From positions 1 through 8,506 of the forward strand of contig DAIOVD010000176.1 in the NCBI GenBank assembly GCA_036759185.1: 8,506 nucleotides of DNA, written 5' to 3'. This DNA comes from CAMDMI01 sp036759185. Lineage in GTDB: Bacteria; Bacteroidota; Bacteroidia; Cytophagales; Flexibacteraceae. Positions 1-7,041 of the stretch are shown in pieces. Below the pieces are notes generated by a model. That model worked only from the letters and a program-made list of their open reading frames with translations, ran no database searches and was not told where the DNA came from. How positions within the stretch are numbered: the first letter of the stretch is position 1; every line of letters starts with the position of its first letter. The position numbers and the translations under genes were made by a program.

Positions 1-254
1 ATTGTATGGATAAGGTCCGGAAGGCAATGGTGCTTTCCGCAGGAGGAATTGACGCCCTTCGCCTTCAGGAATCCGAAGCACAGGAACTCACCAATCTGGG
101 CAAAATTTTCTCACTTCCTCTCATTGGACTTCTGATGGAGCAACTTGAAACTGCGTTTTACCACATAGATCGGAATGCATCGGCCAGAATGGTATTTTTT
201 GATACCAGTATGATCATGGCCAATGGTTACCGGACACTCCGAAAAAATCAATGA
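1..254 (+). CDS. holB: C-terminal end of DNA polymerase III delta'-like clamp-loader subunit (partial, 5' end outside window)
   Basis: The frame is open to the left edge of the window, so the ATG at position 6 is probably an internal methionine and this is only the last 80-odd codons. The visible part is alpha-helical. It ends in a segment (LETAFYHIDRNASARMVFFD) that resembles, from memory, the C-terminal helical collar domain of Bacteroidota delta' subunits, where a pattern of the type 'aYYHIeRNanakilFlDls' is typical. Delta' is a non-motor subunit of the clamp loader that places the beta sliding clamp on DNA; its ATPase-like domain would lie upstream, out of view. The stop overlaps the next gene's start (ATGA, 251-254), implying translational coupling. 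The family call rests on this short tail alone. Another clamp-loader subunit (gamma/tau) is the main alternative. Confidence 0.6.
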   Translation, partial: CMDKVRKAMVLSAGGIDALRLQESEAQELTNLGKIFSLPLIGLLMEQLETAFYHIDRNASARMVFFDTSMIMANGYRTLRKNQ

Positions 255-910
255 CGACAAAATCTGACAAATCATTCGCCGTCATTTTTGACATGGACGG
301 TGTGATCATCAACAACAACGACTGGCATCTCAAATCCTGGATCATTTTTGCCGAGCGACTTGGAATGCCACTGATGCCGGAAGAATTCCATGAACGTGTT
401 TTCGGTAAAACCAATGAGCAGATTCTGGCTCTCGCTTTTCCCGATGCAAGTGATGCGCAGTTACTGGCCTGGGCATTGGAAAAAGAAGCATTATACCGTG
501 AACTGTATGCGCCCGATTTTGCTTTGGCCGATGGGTTGTATTCGTTTCTCGAAACCCTGAAATCAAATAATATTCCGGTTGCTGTTGCCAGTAATGCTCC
601 GCTTATCAATGTGGATTTTGCACTTGATATGGGTAAAATCCGGCATTTCTTTGATGTCATTATGTATGCCGGTTTGGTTCCGAATCCAAAACCAGCTCCC
701 GATATTTACCTCAAATCGGCAGAATTGCTGGGGTTTCGTCCGGAAGATTGCTTTGTGGTGGAAGATTCCCCGACCGGACTTCAGGCGGCTGTCGCAGCAG
801 GGTGCAATCCGATTGCCATTACCTCGACATTCAAAACAGGGAATCTCTTGCCTTATACATCATTTATTGTCGATCACTTCGACGAACTTCAGCAGCGTCT
901 ATTCGCATAA
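251..910 (+). CDS. HAD-superfamily phosphatase / beta-phosphoglucomutase-like hydrolase
   Basis: This 219-residue protein is complete and of usual length for subfamily IA HAD hydrolases with a small helical cap. All four HAD motifs are visible. Motif I is FDMDGV, with nucleophile Asp14 and general acid/base Asp16. Motif II is the VASNAP segment with Ser114. Motif III is Lys147 in NPKPAPD. Motif IV is VVEDSPTG with Glu171-Asp172 for Mg2+ binding. The cap lies roughly between residues 20 and 90 and contains the H26-x-x-x-W30 segment seen in beta-phosphoglucomutase-like proteins. It should be a cytosolic Mg2+-dependent phosphomonoesterase or phosphomutase acting on a small sugar phosphate or similar metabolite; the substrate cannot be read from the sequence. 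Its ATG overlaps the stop of the upstream clamp-loader gene by four bases, so translation is probably coupled, though a functional link need not exist. Confidence 0.93.
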   Translation: MTTKSDKSFAVIFDMDGVIINNNDWHLKSWIIFAERLGMPLMPEEFHERVFGKTNEQILALAFPDASDAQLLAWALEKEALYRELYAPDFALADGLYSFLETLKSNNIPVAVASNAPLINVDFALDMGKIRHFFDVIMYAGLVPNPKPAPDIYLKSAELLGFRPEDCFVVEDSPTGLQAAVAAGCNPIAITSTFKTGNLLPYTSFIVDHFDELQQRLFA

Positions 911-948
911 TCAGGACGGTATCGGATCCGGTTTAAACACAAAACCTC

Positions 949-2187
949 ATGAAATTCATTCAATACAACATCTCGGATTCGATCAAAAAAAGCCTGGCTG
1001 AACAGGGTTTCGTCAAACCAACCGATATTCAATACCGGGCCATTCCGTCAATTCTGAAAGGTGAAGATGTGATGGCCATTGCCCAGACCGGAACAGGTAA
1101 AACCGGAGCATTCGCTATTCCTCTGGTTCATAAACTTCTGGTGAGTCACGAGATTCTGGAAAGAGGACAGGTTCGTTGCCTTGTGATGGTGCCGACCCGT
1201 GAACTGGCAGTCCAGATCACAGGTGTTTTTGAGAAACTGGCAACCTACACGCCACTCCGGATTGTAAGTACGTTCGGTGGTGTGGACCAAAAACCACAGA
1301 CTGACCAGTTGCTTCGGGGTGCCGATGTGTTGATTTCAACACCCGGCCGGATGTTCGATCTCCGAAGTCAGGGATTTCTGGATTTGTCAATGGTTGAAGT
1401 TCTTGTTTTGGACGAAGCCGATCTGATGCTGGCCATGGGCTTTATCCGTGACATCCGAGATGTTCTCCGCCATATTCCAAGGCGACACCAAACCTTGTTT
1501 TTCTCGGCCACGATCAATGAAGAAATCAAGGATCTGGCCTATTCCATTGTTCGGAATCCGATCCGGATTCAGATTTCTCCAAAGGACAGAGTCTCGAAAA
1601 ATGTGGACCATCAGGTGGCATTTATTGAAATGGATGACAAGCGGTACTTTCTGGAGCGGATGATCAAACAAAATCCGGATCAGCGTTTTCTGGTGTTTGT
1701 AAGAACCAAAGTGAGGGCTGAAAGAGTGTTTGCTGCGATGAAAAGAGTGGGCATCGATTCACTGACTATGCATGGCGACAAAGCACAGGAAGACAGGCTG
1801 GATGTGATGGAAAAGTTCCGTTCTTCGCAGGTGCGTGTTCTTATAGCCACGGATGTGAGTGCCCGTGGAATTGATATTCCGGGCGTCCAGTATGTGGTGA
1901 ACTACGATCTTCCGGACGAAGCAGAAAACTATGTGCACCGAGTCGGACGTACGGGACGTGGAATGGAAAAAGGGATTGCCGTTTCCTTTTGTTCACCAGA
2001 GGAGAAAAAGACACTGGATGAGATTCAGACGTTTTTGGGAAAACCTGTTCAGGAACTCACCATCGACAAAGAATTGTACGAAATGACCCTGGCGATGACC
2101 GAAGAACCCAATACAAACTGGCGCAAACTCATCGCCGATGCCGAAGCGGAAATGAGCAAAAAGCGAAAGAAAAAAGGGAAAAAATAA
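949..2187 (+). CDS. DEAD-box ATP-dependent RNA helicase
   Basis: A complete 412-residue DEAD-box helicase with both RecA-like domains. In order: a Q motif (F21 and Gln28 in the GFVKPTDIQ region), motif I AQTGTGKT (45-52), motif Ia PTRELA (82-87), a GG pair (110-111), motif Ib TPGR (131-134), motif II DEAD (155-158), motif III SAT (186-188), motif IV around FLVFVRTK (247-254), motif V ATDVSARGIDIPG (300-312) and motif VI HRVGRTGRG (330-338). The family uses ATP to unwind short RNA duplexes, typically in ribosome assembly, mRNA decay or cold adaptation. The C-terminal extension after the core is short (about 60 residues) and ends in a lysine/arginine-rich tail (KKRKKKGKK), probably a non-specific RNA-binding tail. 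This architecture is closest to the RhlE-like group, but the exact subgroup is not certain. It begins 38 bases after the HAD gene with no clear promoter between them, so co-transcription is likely. Confidence 0.96.
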   Translation: MKFIQYNISDSIKKSLAEQGFVKPTDIQYRAIPSILKGEDVMAIAQTGTGKTGAFAIPLVHKLLVSHEILERGQVRCLVMVPTRELAVQITGVFEKLATYTPLRIVSTFGGVDQKPQTDQLLRGADVLISTPGRMFDLRSQGFLDLSMVEVLVLDEADLMLAMGFIRDIRDVLRHIPRRHQTLFFSATINEEIKDLAYSIVRNPIRIQISPKDRVSKNVDHQVAFIEMDDKRYFLERMIKQNPDQRFLVFVRTKVRAERVFAAMKRVGIDSLTMHGDKAQEDRLDVMEKFRSSQVRVLIATDVSARGIDIPGVQYVVNYDLPDEAENYVHRVGRTGRGMEKGIAVSFCSPEEKKTLDEIQTFLGKPVQELTIDKELYEMTLAMTEEPNTNWRKLIADAEAEMSKKRKKKGKK

Positions 2188-2244
2188 GTGAATTGGCGAA
2201 CAAGCATTGTTTCCGGATAAGGAAAACTCGGAGAGTGTTGGTGT

Positions 2245-2272
2245 ATAGTTAAAATTGATGATTATCAATTTC
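2245..2272 (+). promoter_or_regulatory. Upstream element with perfect 8-bp palindrome, shared with the porin promoter
   Basis: The AT-rich block beginning ATAGTTAAAATTGATGATTA recurs almost unchanged at 5411. At this copy it includes a perfect inverted repeat: AAATTGAT (2252-2259) and ATCAATTT (2264-2271) separated by GATT. Its left edge lies 55 bases before the -7 box at 2300. A dyad placed there relative to a promoter is compatible with a binding site for an activator or repressor; this role is an inference. The element lies after the helicase stop (2187) and has no U-run after it, so it does not look like that gene's terminator. Confidence 0.45.
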
Positions 2273-2299
2273 TGACCTGTTCGGTATCATTTTTTCATT

Positions 2300-2307
2300 T
2301 AGGTTTG
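2300..2307 (+). promoter_or_regulatory. Bacteroidota-type -7 promoter box for the TPR gene
   Basis: TAGGTTTG is an exact match to the Bacteroidota -7 consensus TAnnTTTG. Transcription would begin near 2314. The -33 element is weak: no TTG stands at the usual 17-23 base distance, the nearest candidate being CTG at 2277-2279 (20-base spacer). With the preferred coding start at 2446, the leader would be about 130 bases. The rest of the 2188-2445 gap holds the dyad at 2245-2272 and nothing else that I can name. Confidence 0.5.
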
Positions 2308-2445
2308 CAATATGCTGTGAACGAAAGTCCGGCTTTGAATTGAGTTTAAATGCCTGATTCAGAAGGATGCCGTCATTGGATTTACAGTATCGGTCGTTGG
2401 GCTTTGGCCCCGATTCCGTTTTGCTTCACCGGCAACCTGATAACC

Positions 2446-5319
2446 ATGTACCATAAGAGCGTCAGTCTGTTTTTTCGATTTTTCTTCCTGATTATTCTGA
2501 TCCGGATGTGCAGTTTCAATGAATTGAAGGCACAGACTCTGGATCTGACACCCAGAGAACGTGATCAGCTCAAAAGTCAGTCGATTGCCCTGGTGAAGGA
2601 ATTCGAACAGTTGCTCAACGTTCTTTCTCATAAGGCAACCACCAGTTCGGATGCGCAGGACATCGTGATTCTGGCCACAGCCGATAATCAAACGAGAATT
2701 TTTGCGGATCCAAAGGTTGTACTTGAAGATGACCTGTATTCCATCCATGCCGATTCTGTGGAGCCGAAAGATGTGTCGGTTCAGAAATATCTGAACGACT
2801 GGGATCTGTTTTACACAAAGGGTTTTGATGAAACCGTCAGCTTCAGCGACCTGCGAATCAGTGATTTCGCCTTTAAAGGCTACCTGTATCTGAAAGTCTA
2901 CTATGTGTCGCAGTTCAAAAACAAGCACAAGTATTTTGATAAAAACTACGTCACCAAGCGACGGGTCGCCACGATCCGGTTCGATAAGAAAAATGGAAAA
3001 TACGTAGGCTACATCAACGGGATATCGTTTTTTCGATCGAAAAGAGCCACAGGAAGCGGAACTGTACTGGCTTCAGCCGAAGATGAATTCAAGCCTTTTG
3101 TGAAGGAAATCAAAATGAAGCTGAACCACTTCACCGATTCCACCATCACCGAAAGTCAGATTGCATTGCAGAAGAAAAGCGATTCTCTGTATGCCGAAGC
3201 GGTGAAATCGCAAATGCAGAAAACAGAGGAAGAGCAACGACGGGATCTGTTTTACTCCAGAGCCATTAGCAAAGGTGATTCGATGGTAGCGGCCAAAGAT
3301 TTTGCTTCTGCCATCGAAGCCTATACCGAAGCCAGGGCTTTCAAACCGCTGGAAACCTATCCGCGTACCAAGATCAATGAACTCACCCGTATGCTGGCAG
3401 GTGGAATGAACAACAATCCCCGTCAAATGTTCACCCGCCAGATGAGTGAAGGTGATGCCCTTTTCCGGCAACGGGATTATGAATCTGCCCGTCAGGCATA
3501 TCAATCGGCCTACATTATTTTACCCGACAATCCGGAAGTGATCCAGAAATTCTACCAGACGGATAAAATCATCCGGAACAAGGCAGATATCCGCCGGAAA
3601 TACATGGCGGGTAACTTTAAACTGGCTCTAAAAGACTACACCCAAATCATCTCCGAAGACAAAACCAATCCGGATTATTTTTATGAGAGGGCCCGCTGTT
3701 ATCAGGCTTTGGGTGAAGATAAGAAGGCCATGGCCGATCTCAATTCTGCCATTGCTCTGGATGCAGTGTTTGCTGAAGCACTTAAAATGCGGGCTTCGGC
3801 GTTCCGGAAGGAAAATGATTTAGCCAAAGCCATTGCTGATTACAACACTTTAATTCAGGTGAATCCGAATCTGGCGGAATACCATCAGCAAAAAGGCTTT
3901 CTCCTGGCCCAAAGCAAAGAATACGACAAAGCCATAGATGAATTCAATCAGGCTTTGAAACTCGATCCGAAAGACGTGCAGTCGGCCACAGCCAAAGCAA
4001 ATGCGCAGAGAAAAAGTTCGAAACTGGATGAAGCACTTGTTTCCGCTGACGCTGCACTTGCCATCAATCCGGTTTTTAGCTCCGCTCTTTTTATGAAAGG
4101 AATGGTTCTGATGCAGAAAGGATATGAAAGCAAGGCAGGTGTGGAATTTGCGAAGGCTTATAAGCTGGGACTAAATGTGGATGAAGCAAAAGAACTGGAT
4201 AAATACCACGACGATTACCTCAATCTGGCTAGAACCAATGCCAAAAACAATCAGCAGGCAGAAGCCATTAAGTTTGTTCAGAAAGCCCTCCTGGTGAAAC
4301 CAGTTTCGGTGGATGCCCTTTATTTTCTGGCTGTTCAGGAGGCTGCCATTGGAAAATCGGCCGATGCCATCCGGGACCTCGATCAGTGTATCTCACTGAA
4401 AGAGAACTTTGTTCCGGCCTACGTGAAAAAAGGACAGATCCTCAGCGGGAAAAAGGATTACCGGACGGCACTGCCTTTGCTTCATACTGCGTTTCATCTG
4501 GACAACCGCAATCTGGATGCCTGTCGTGGACTGGGCGATGCATTCGTAGCCCAGAGTCAGTTTGATTCGGCCCTGGTCTGGTTCAATACGGCTTTCCTGA
4601 TCAAATCAGCGGACCCGGTGACCCTGGTGAAAAGAGCCCTCTGCCACTACAGCATGGAGAACTACCATAAAGCGTTGCTGGATGTGGAAAATGCCATTCG
4701 GGAGGACAACAAACTGGCCGATGCTCATTTTTATAAGGGCAAAATCAACAGAGCTCTCAAGCAAGGTTTCAATGCGATCGACAACTACAATGAGGCAGCC
4801 CGGCTTGGGTACAACAAGTACGATTGCCTGGTTGAAACCGGTCTTACTTATGCCTCCATGAGCAATCACAAACAAGCCATCAAAGCATTTGGAGATGCCA
4901 TTGTCCTACAACCCGGCCAATCAGATGCATATGCACTCCGGGCAGCCAGTTACAAGGAAAGAGACGATTTTACGAATGCCCGGTCTGATTATGAGTCTGC
5001 CATCCGCATCGATTCTTTGGGTCCGAATCCGGATTGTTTATCAGAGTTGGGGTTCATTCATATTCGCTCGGCAAATTTCACCGAAGCCCAGCCTCGTTTC
5101 GAAAAAGCACTGACCATCGATCCAAACCATCCGGGGGCAGGTTATGGACTGGGTGTGGTCTTTTATAATCAAGGGAAAAAGGAAGCTGCTCTGCAGAGTT
5201 TTGAGAGGGCTTTTCAAACAGGAAAACTGGAATTCAGTCAGATAAAAAAGGATATCTGGATGAAAGAAATCCTCAAAGACCCCGAATTTGTCAAGCTGAA
5301 AGACGCCGGCTTGAAGTGA
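2446..5319 (+). CDS. Large exported TPR-repeat protein with unassigned N-terminal domain
   Basis: About 957 residues from the ATG at 2446. I prefer this start to the in-frame ATG at 2350 because it places a classic signal peptide at the N-terminus: basic MYHK..., a long hydrophobic stretch (about residues 7-20) and a cleavage region ending LKAQ near residue 29-30. Residues about 30-205 form a mixed alpha/beta region with no TPR character, with alternating strands such as YLYLKVYYVSQF and VATIRFDKKNGKYVGYINGI. It resembles an extracytoplasmic domain seen before repeat or effector regions in Bacteroidota proteins, but I cannot name it. A charged helical linker (about 235-275) follows. The rest, to the C-terminus, is roughly 17-18 tandem TPR-like units of about 34 residues, with the usual W/L-G-Y-A-F-A-P spacing (for example YDKAIDEFNQALKLDP). 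No catalytic motif is visible. The protein is probably a periplasmic or surface scaffold for protein contacts. It appears to be monocistronic. Confidence 0.88.
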   Translation: MYHKSVSLFFRFFFLIILIRMCSFNELKAQTLDLTPRERDQLKSQSIALVKEFEQLLNVLSHKATTSSDAQDIVILATADNQTRIFADPKVVLEDDLYSIHADSVEPKDVSVQKYLNDWDLFYTKGFDETVSFSDLRISDFAFKGYLYLKVYYVSQFKNKHKYFDKNYVTKRRVATIRFDKKNGKYVGYINGISFFRSKRATGSGTVLASAEDEFKPFVKEIKMKLNHFTDSTITESQIALQKKSDSLYAEAVKSQMQKTEEEQRRDLFYSRAISKGDSMVAAKDFASAIEAYTEARAFKPLETYPRTKINELTRMLAGGMNNNPRQMFTRQMSEGDALFRQRDYESARQAYQSAYIILPDNPEVIQKFYQTDKIIRNKADIRRKYMAGNFKLALKDYTQIISEDKTNPDYFYERARCYQALGEDKKAMADLNSAIALDAVFAEALKMRASAFRKENDLAKAIADYNTLIQVNPNLAEYHQQKGFLLAQSKEYDKAIDEFNQALKLDPKDVQSATAKANAQRKSSKLDEALVSADAALAINPVFSSALFMKGMVLMQKGYESKAGVEFAKAYKLGLNVDEAKELDKYHDDYLNLARTNAKNNQQAEAIKFVQKALLVKPVSVDALYFLAVQEAAIGKSADAIRDLDQCISLKENFVPAYVKKGQILSGKKDYRTALPLLHTAFHLDNRNLDACRGLGDAFVAQSQFDSALVWFNTAFLIKSADPVTLVKRALCHYSMENYHKALLDVENAIREDNKLADAHFYKGKINRALKQGFNAIDNYNEAARLGYNKYDCLVETGLTYASMSNHKQAIKAFGDAIVLQPGQSDAYALRAASYKERDDFTNARSDYESAIRIDSLGPNPDCLSELGFIHIRSANFTEAQPRFEKALTIDPNHPGAGYGLGVVFYNQGKKEAALQSFERAFQTGKLEFSQIKKDIWMKEILKDPEFVKLKDAGLK

Positions 5320-5410
5320 TTTTTATCCAAAATCTTTCAGAGATGAGGTTGAATTCATCATTGTCAAGATCAACAGTTGCCCGTTTTTGGGTCATGATTC
5401 CTGTTTTGTC

Positions 5411-5432
5411 ATAGTTAATATTGATGATTTAT
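5411..5432 (+). promoter_or_regulatory. Second copy of the shared upstream element, before the porin promoter
   Basis: The sequence beginning ATAGTTAATATTGATGATTT matches the block at 2245 with one substitution and one inserted T over about 21 bases. It starts 56 bases before the -7 box at 5467, against 55 bases in the first copy. The left half of the first copy's dyad (ATTGAT) is kept, at 5420-5425, but the right half is not, so this copy would be a half-site if the dyad is a dimer site. The rest of the 5320-5498 gap shows only short, weak inverted repeats and no clear terminator for the TPR gene. Confidence 0.42.
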
Positions 5433-5444
5433 GAAGGCTGAATA

Positions 5445-5474
5445 TTGGAATTTCTGATATTTATCATAGCCTTG
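5445..5474 (+). promoter_or_regulatory. Bacteroidota-type promoter for the porin / binding-protein pair
   Basis: TTG at 5445-5447 (-33 element), a 19-base spacer, then TAGCCTTG at 5467-5474, one mismatch from the TAnnTTTG -7 consensus. The spacing is within the 17-23 bases reported for Flavobacterium-type promoters. Transcription would begin about 5481, leaving a leader of about 18 bases before the ATG at 5499. The TTG at 5445 is also an in-frame possible start codon, but its position inside the promoter argues against its use. Confidence 0.55.
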
Positions 5475-5498
5475 CATCTTTCAACTAAAGAAACACGT

Positions 5499-6554
5499 AT
5501 GCGAAACCAATACATCTGGCCGGGCCGAAAGTCCTGGTTATTGTGTCCCGCAATTGTGCTTTTTTGTCTCACAGGTTTTCAAAAGAAAGCCCAGGCACAG
5601 GAAACACAGATTCGGGGCTTTGTGCATTTTGATGCTGCCTTGCGAGATGATAAAGTGAATTTTACCCTCGGTGAGCAGGATCTTTTTATCACATCTCAAC
5701 TGTCAGACCGGATTTCGTTCCTGGGTGAAACGGTTTTCAAGTATTCGGCATCATCACCAACCAAGTTTGATATTTCCATCGAACGGATTGTGATGAAGTA
5801 CAATTACTACCGCAACCACAACGTCCTTTTCGGGAAACACCACACACCAGTGAATTTCTGGAATGATACATACCACCATGGCCGGGTTTTCTTTCCCACC
5901 ATTTTTCGCCCCATGATGTTCGATCAGGGGATTATCCCTTTGCACACCACTGGTATTCGTTTGCAAGGACAAAACCTCGGTGATATGCGGTTTGGCTATG
6001 ATATTCTGGTAGGGAATGGTGTAGCTTCCGATGATCTTACGGACAACAATTCAAGCAAATCCTTTATGGCAGGATTCAGTTTCAGGCCTGCCGATAAACT
6101 AAAGTTGGGAGCGTCTTATTATTATGATGAAATTCCAAAAGGAGCCACACTTCATCATACATCTCTAAAGTCGAGAAAGAATGTGACTCAGCAGTTGATC
6201 TCCGGTTCCCTTTCTTATTTCGATAACAACTTTGAATATCTGATCGAGAGCACCATGTCGATCAATAAAAACGATTCAACAGGTTCGCCCATCAGTTATG
6301 CCAGTTATGGATATTTTGGTTACCGGTATAAGAAATTTGTACCGTACGTTAAAGGTGAGTACCTGGATATGAACGCCAAAGAGGTGTATTTCTCCAATCA
6401 TCCTCAGATCAACTATCTCGTTGGTTTGCGCTATGAAGTGAACTATCTTACCGTCCTGAAACTGGAATATGCCCACACTGAAACGCATGCTTCCGGTTCT
6501 GCGCCCAAGGTGAAGTACAATTCGGTTAATTTTCAATTTGCCATCGGCTTTTAA
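5499..6554 (+). CDS. Outer-membrane beta-barrel protein, porin-like
   Basis: A 351-residue exported protein. The ATG at 5499 gives a standard signal peptide: basic start MRNQYIWPGRKSW, hydrophobic core LLCPAIVLFCLTGF, and cleavage after AQA (residue 33, before QET). The mature part is made of alternating hydrophobic/polar strands with frequent Tyr, Phe and Gly, for example LEYAHTETHASG and YFGYRYKKFVPYVKGEYLDM. It ends NFQFAIGF, with the terminal Phe favoured by the BAM insertion machinery. A conserved-looking segment, GKHHTPVNFWNDTYHHG (112-128), is rich in His and aromatic residues and recalls the 'G.fHTp.gyWN..yHHG' pattern of a family of small bacterial outer-membrane proteins. No TonB box or plug domain is seen, so passive diffusion or anion uptake is more likely than TonB-driven transport. 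It is followed directly by a PstS-like gene, which hints at phosphate or another oxyanion; the substrate is an inference. Confidence 0.82.
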   Translation: MRNQYIWPGRKSWLLCPAIVLFCLTGFQKKAQAQETQIRGFVHFDAALRDDKVNFTLGEQDLFITSQLSDRISFLGETVFKYSASSPTKFDISIERIVMKYNYYRNHNVLFGKHHTPVNFWNDTYHHGRVFFPTIFRPMMFDQGIIPLHTTGIRLQGQNLGDMRFGYDILVGNGVASDDLTDNNSSKSFMAGFSFRPADKLKLGASYYYDEIPKGATLHHTSLKSRKNVTQQLISGSLSYFDNNFEYLIESTMSINKNDSTGSPISYASYGYFGYRYKKFVPYVKGEYLDMNAKEVYFSNHPQINYLVGLRYEVNYLTVLKLEYAHTETHASGSAPKVKYNSVNFQFAIGF

Positions 6555-7015
6555 TGCATCAGGATATGAAGAAGTTACAATACCTCACCACCCTCCTGGT
6601 TCTGTTTGTCAGTATGCTCACAATGAGCTTTAAGGATGACGACGTGGCTCTTGCCGTTGTGGCAAATGAAAAAGGTGCACCCGCTGCACTGACAATGAAG
6701 TTTTTAAAGTCTGTTGTTCAGGGCGATAAACAACGCTGGCCCGACGGAACGAAAATCTCTCTGGCGTTTTTGAAAACCAATACACCCGTTGGCAATGCAA
6801 CCGCTAAAAAACTGATGGGCATGAACGGTGACCAGTTCAATAAATACTGGCTCGCTCTTGTGTTTCAGGGTAAAGCAAATGCCCCGGCGTTTTTTAATAC
6901 CACACAGGAACTCGAAGCCTATGTGTCAACGACTCCGGGAGCCGTTGGAATAATTGACGGAAACCAGAGTACAAAACTGCGCAGTATTTCGGTCGACGAT
7001 AAGAAGTCGTTCTAA
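6554..7015 (+). CDS. Small exported PstS-like (phosphate-binding-protein lobe) protein
   Basis: About 150 residues. The first ATG (6554) overlaps the porin stop as TAATG; a second in-frame ATG (6566) begins MKKLQYL and gives the more conventional signal peptide, so either may be used. After the hydrophobic stretch (about 8-20 counting from MKK), the mature part matches the pattern of the PstS-type periplasmic binding-protein fold: G53 followed by W58-P-D-G, F91 and Y94-W95 in QFNKYW, F100-x-G102, and PGAVGII (124-130). In full-length PstS (about 320 residues) these features fall in one part of the protein, so this is a compact, single-lobe-like version rather than a classic binding protein. 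No ABC permease or ATPase gene is adjacent. It may bind phosphate or a similar oxyanion in the periplasm in partnership with the porin, or act as a sensor subunit; both are inferences. No frameshift was seen, and the two-gene arrangement argues against a decayed PstS. Confidence 0.75.
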   Translation: MHQDMKKLQYLTTLLVLFVSMLTMSFKDDDVALAVVANEKGAPAALTMKFLKSVVQGDKQRWPDGTKISLAFLKTNTPVGNATAKKLMGMNGDQFNKYWLALVFQGKANAPAFFNTTQELEAYVSTTPGAVGIIDGNQSTKLRSISVDDKKSF

Positions 7016-7041
7016 ACAAAGGCAACCGATATGATCAAAAC

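Noticed and set aside
214..660. Long - strand open frame across the HAD gene
   Set aside because: It lies opposite a gene with all four HAD motifs, and its translation shows no recognisable domain; it is an antisense shadow.
579..1001. + strand open frame spanning the end of the HAD gene and the start of the helicase
   Set aside because: It overlaps two well-supported genes in another frame and its translation has no recognisable domain.
2208..2226. Small hairpin TTTCC/GGAAA after the helicase as a terminator
   Set aside because: Only 5 bp, A/T-rich, and not followed by a T-run; it is too weak to call.
2350..2445. ATG at 2350 as start of the TPR protein
   Set aside because: It would put 32 mostly non-hydrophobic residues before the signal peptide. 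The ATG at 2446 gives a standard one. Kept as a finding because the leader is then long.
2359..2928. 189-codon - strand open frame opposite the TPR gene
   Set aside because: It overlaps a clearly coding region with a signal peptide, and its translation shows no domain or sensible composition.
3283..5290. Internal near-repeats in the TPR gene as a DNA-level tandem repeat
   Set aside because: The repetition is at protein level (34-residue TPR units) with diverged codons; no exact long DNA repeat was noticed.
5345..5362. Short inverted repeat GATGA/TCATC after the TPR gene
   Set aside because: Five-base arms are expected by chance and no T-run follows.
5445..5498. TTG at 5445 as start of the porin gene, adding 18 residues
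   Set aside because: The TTG coincides with the -33 promoter element and the added residues precede a complete, well-formed signal peptide that begins at the ATG at 5499.
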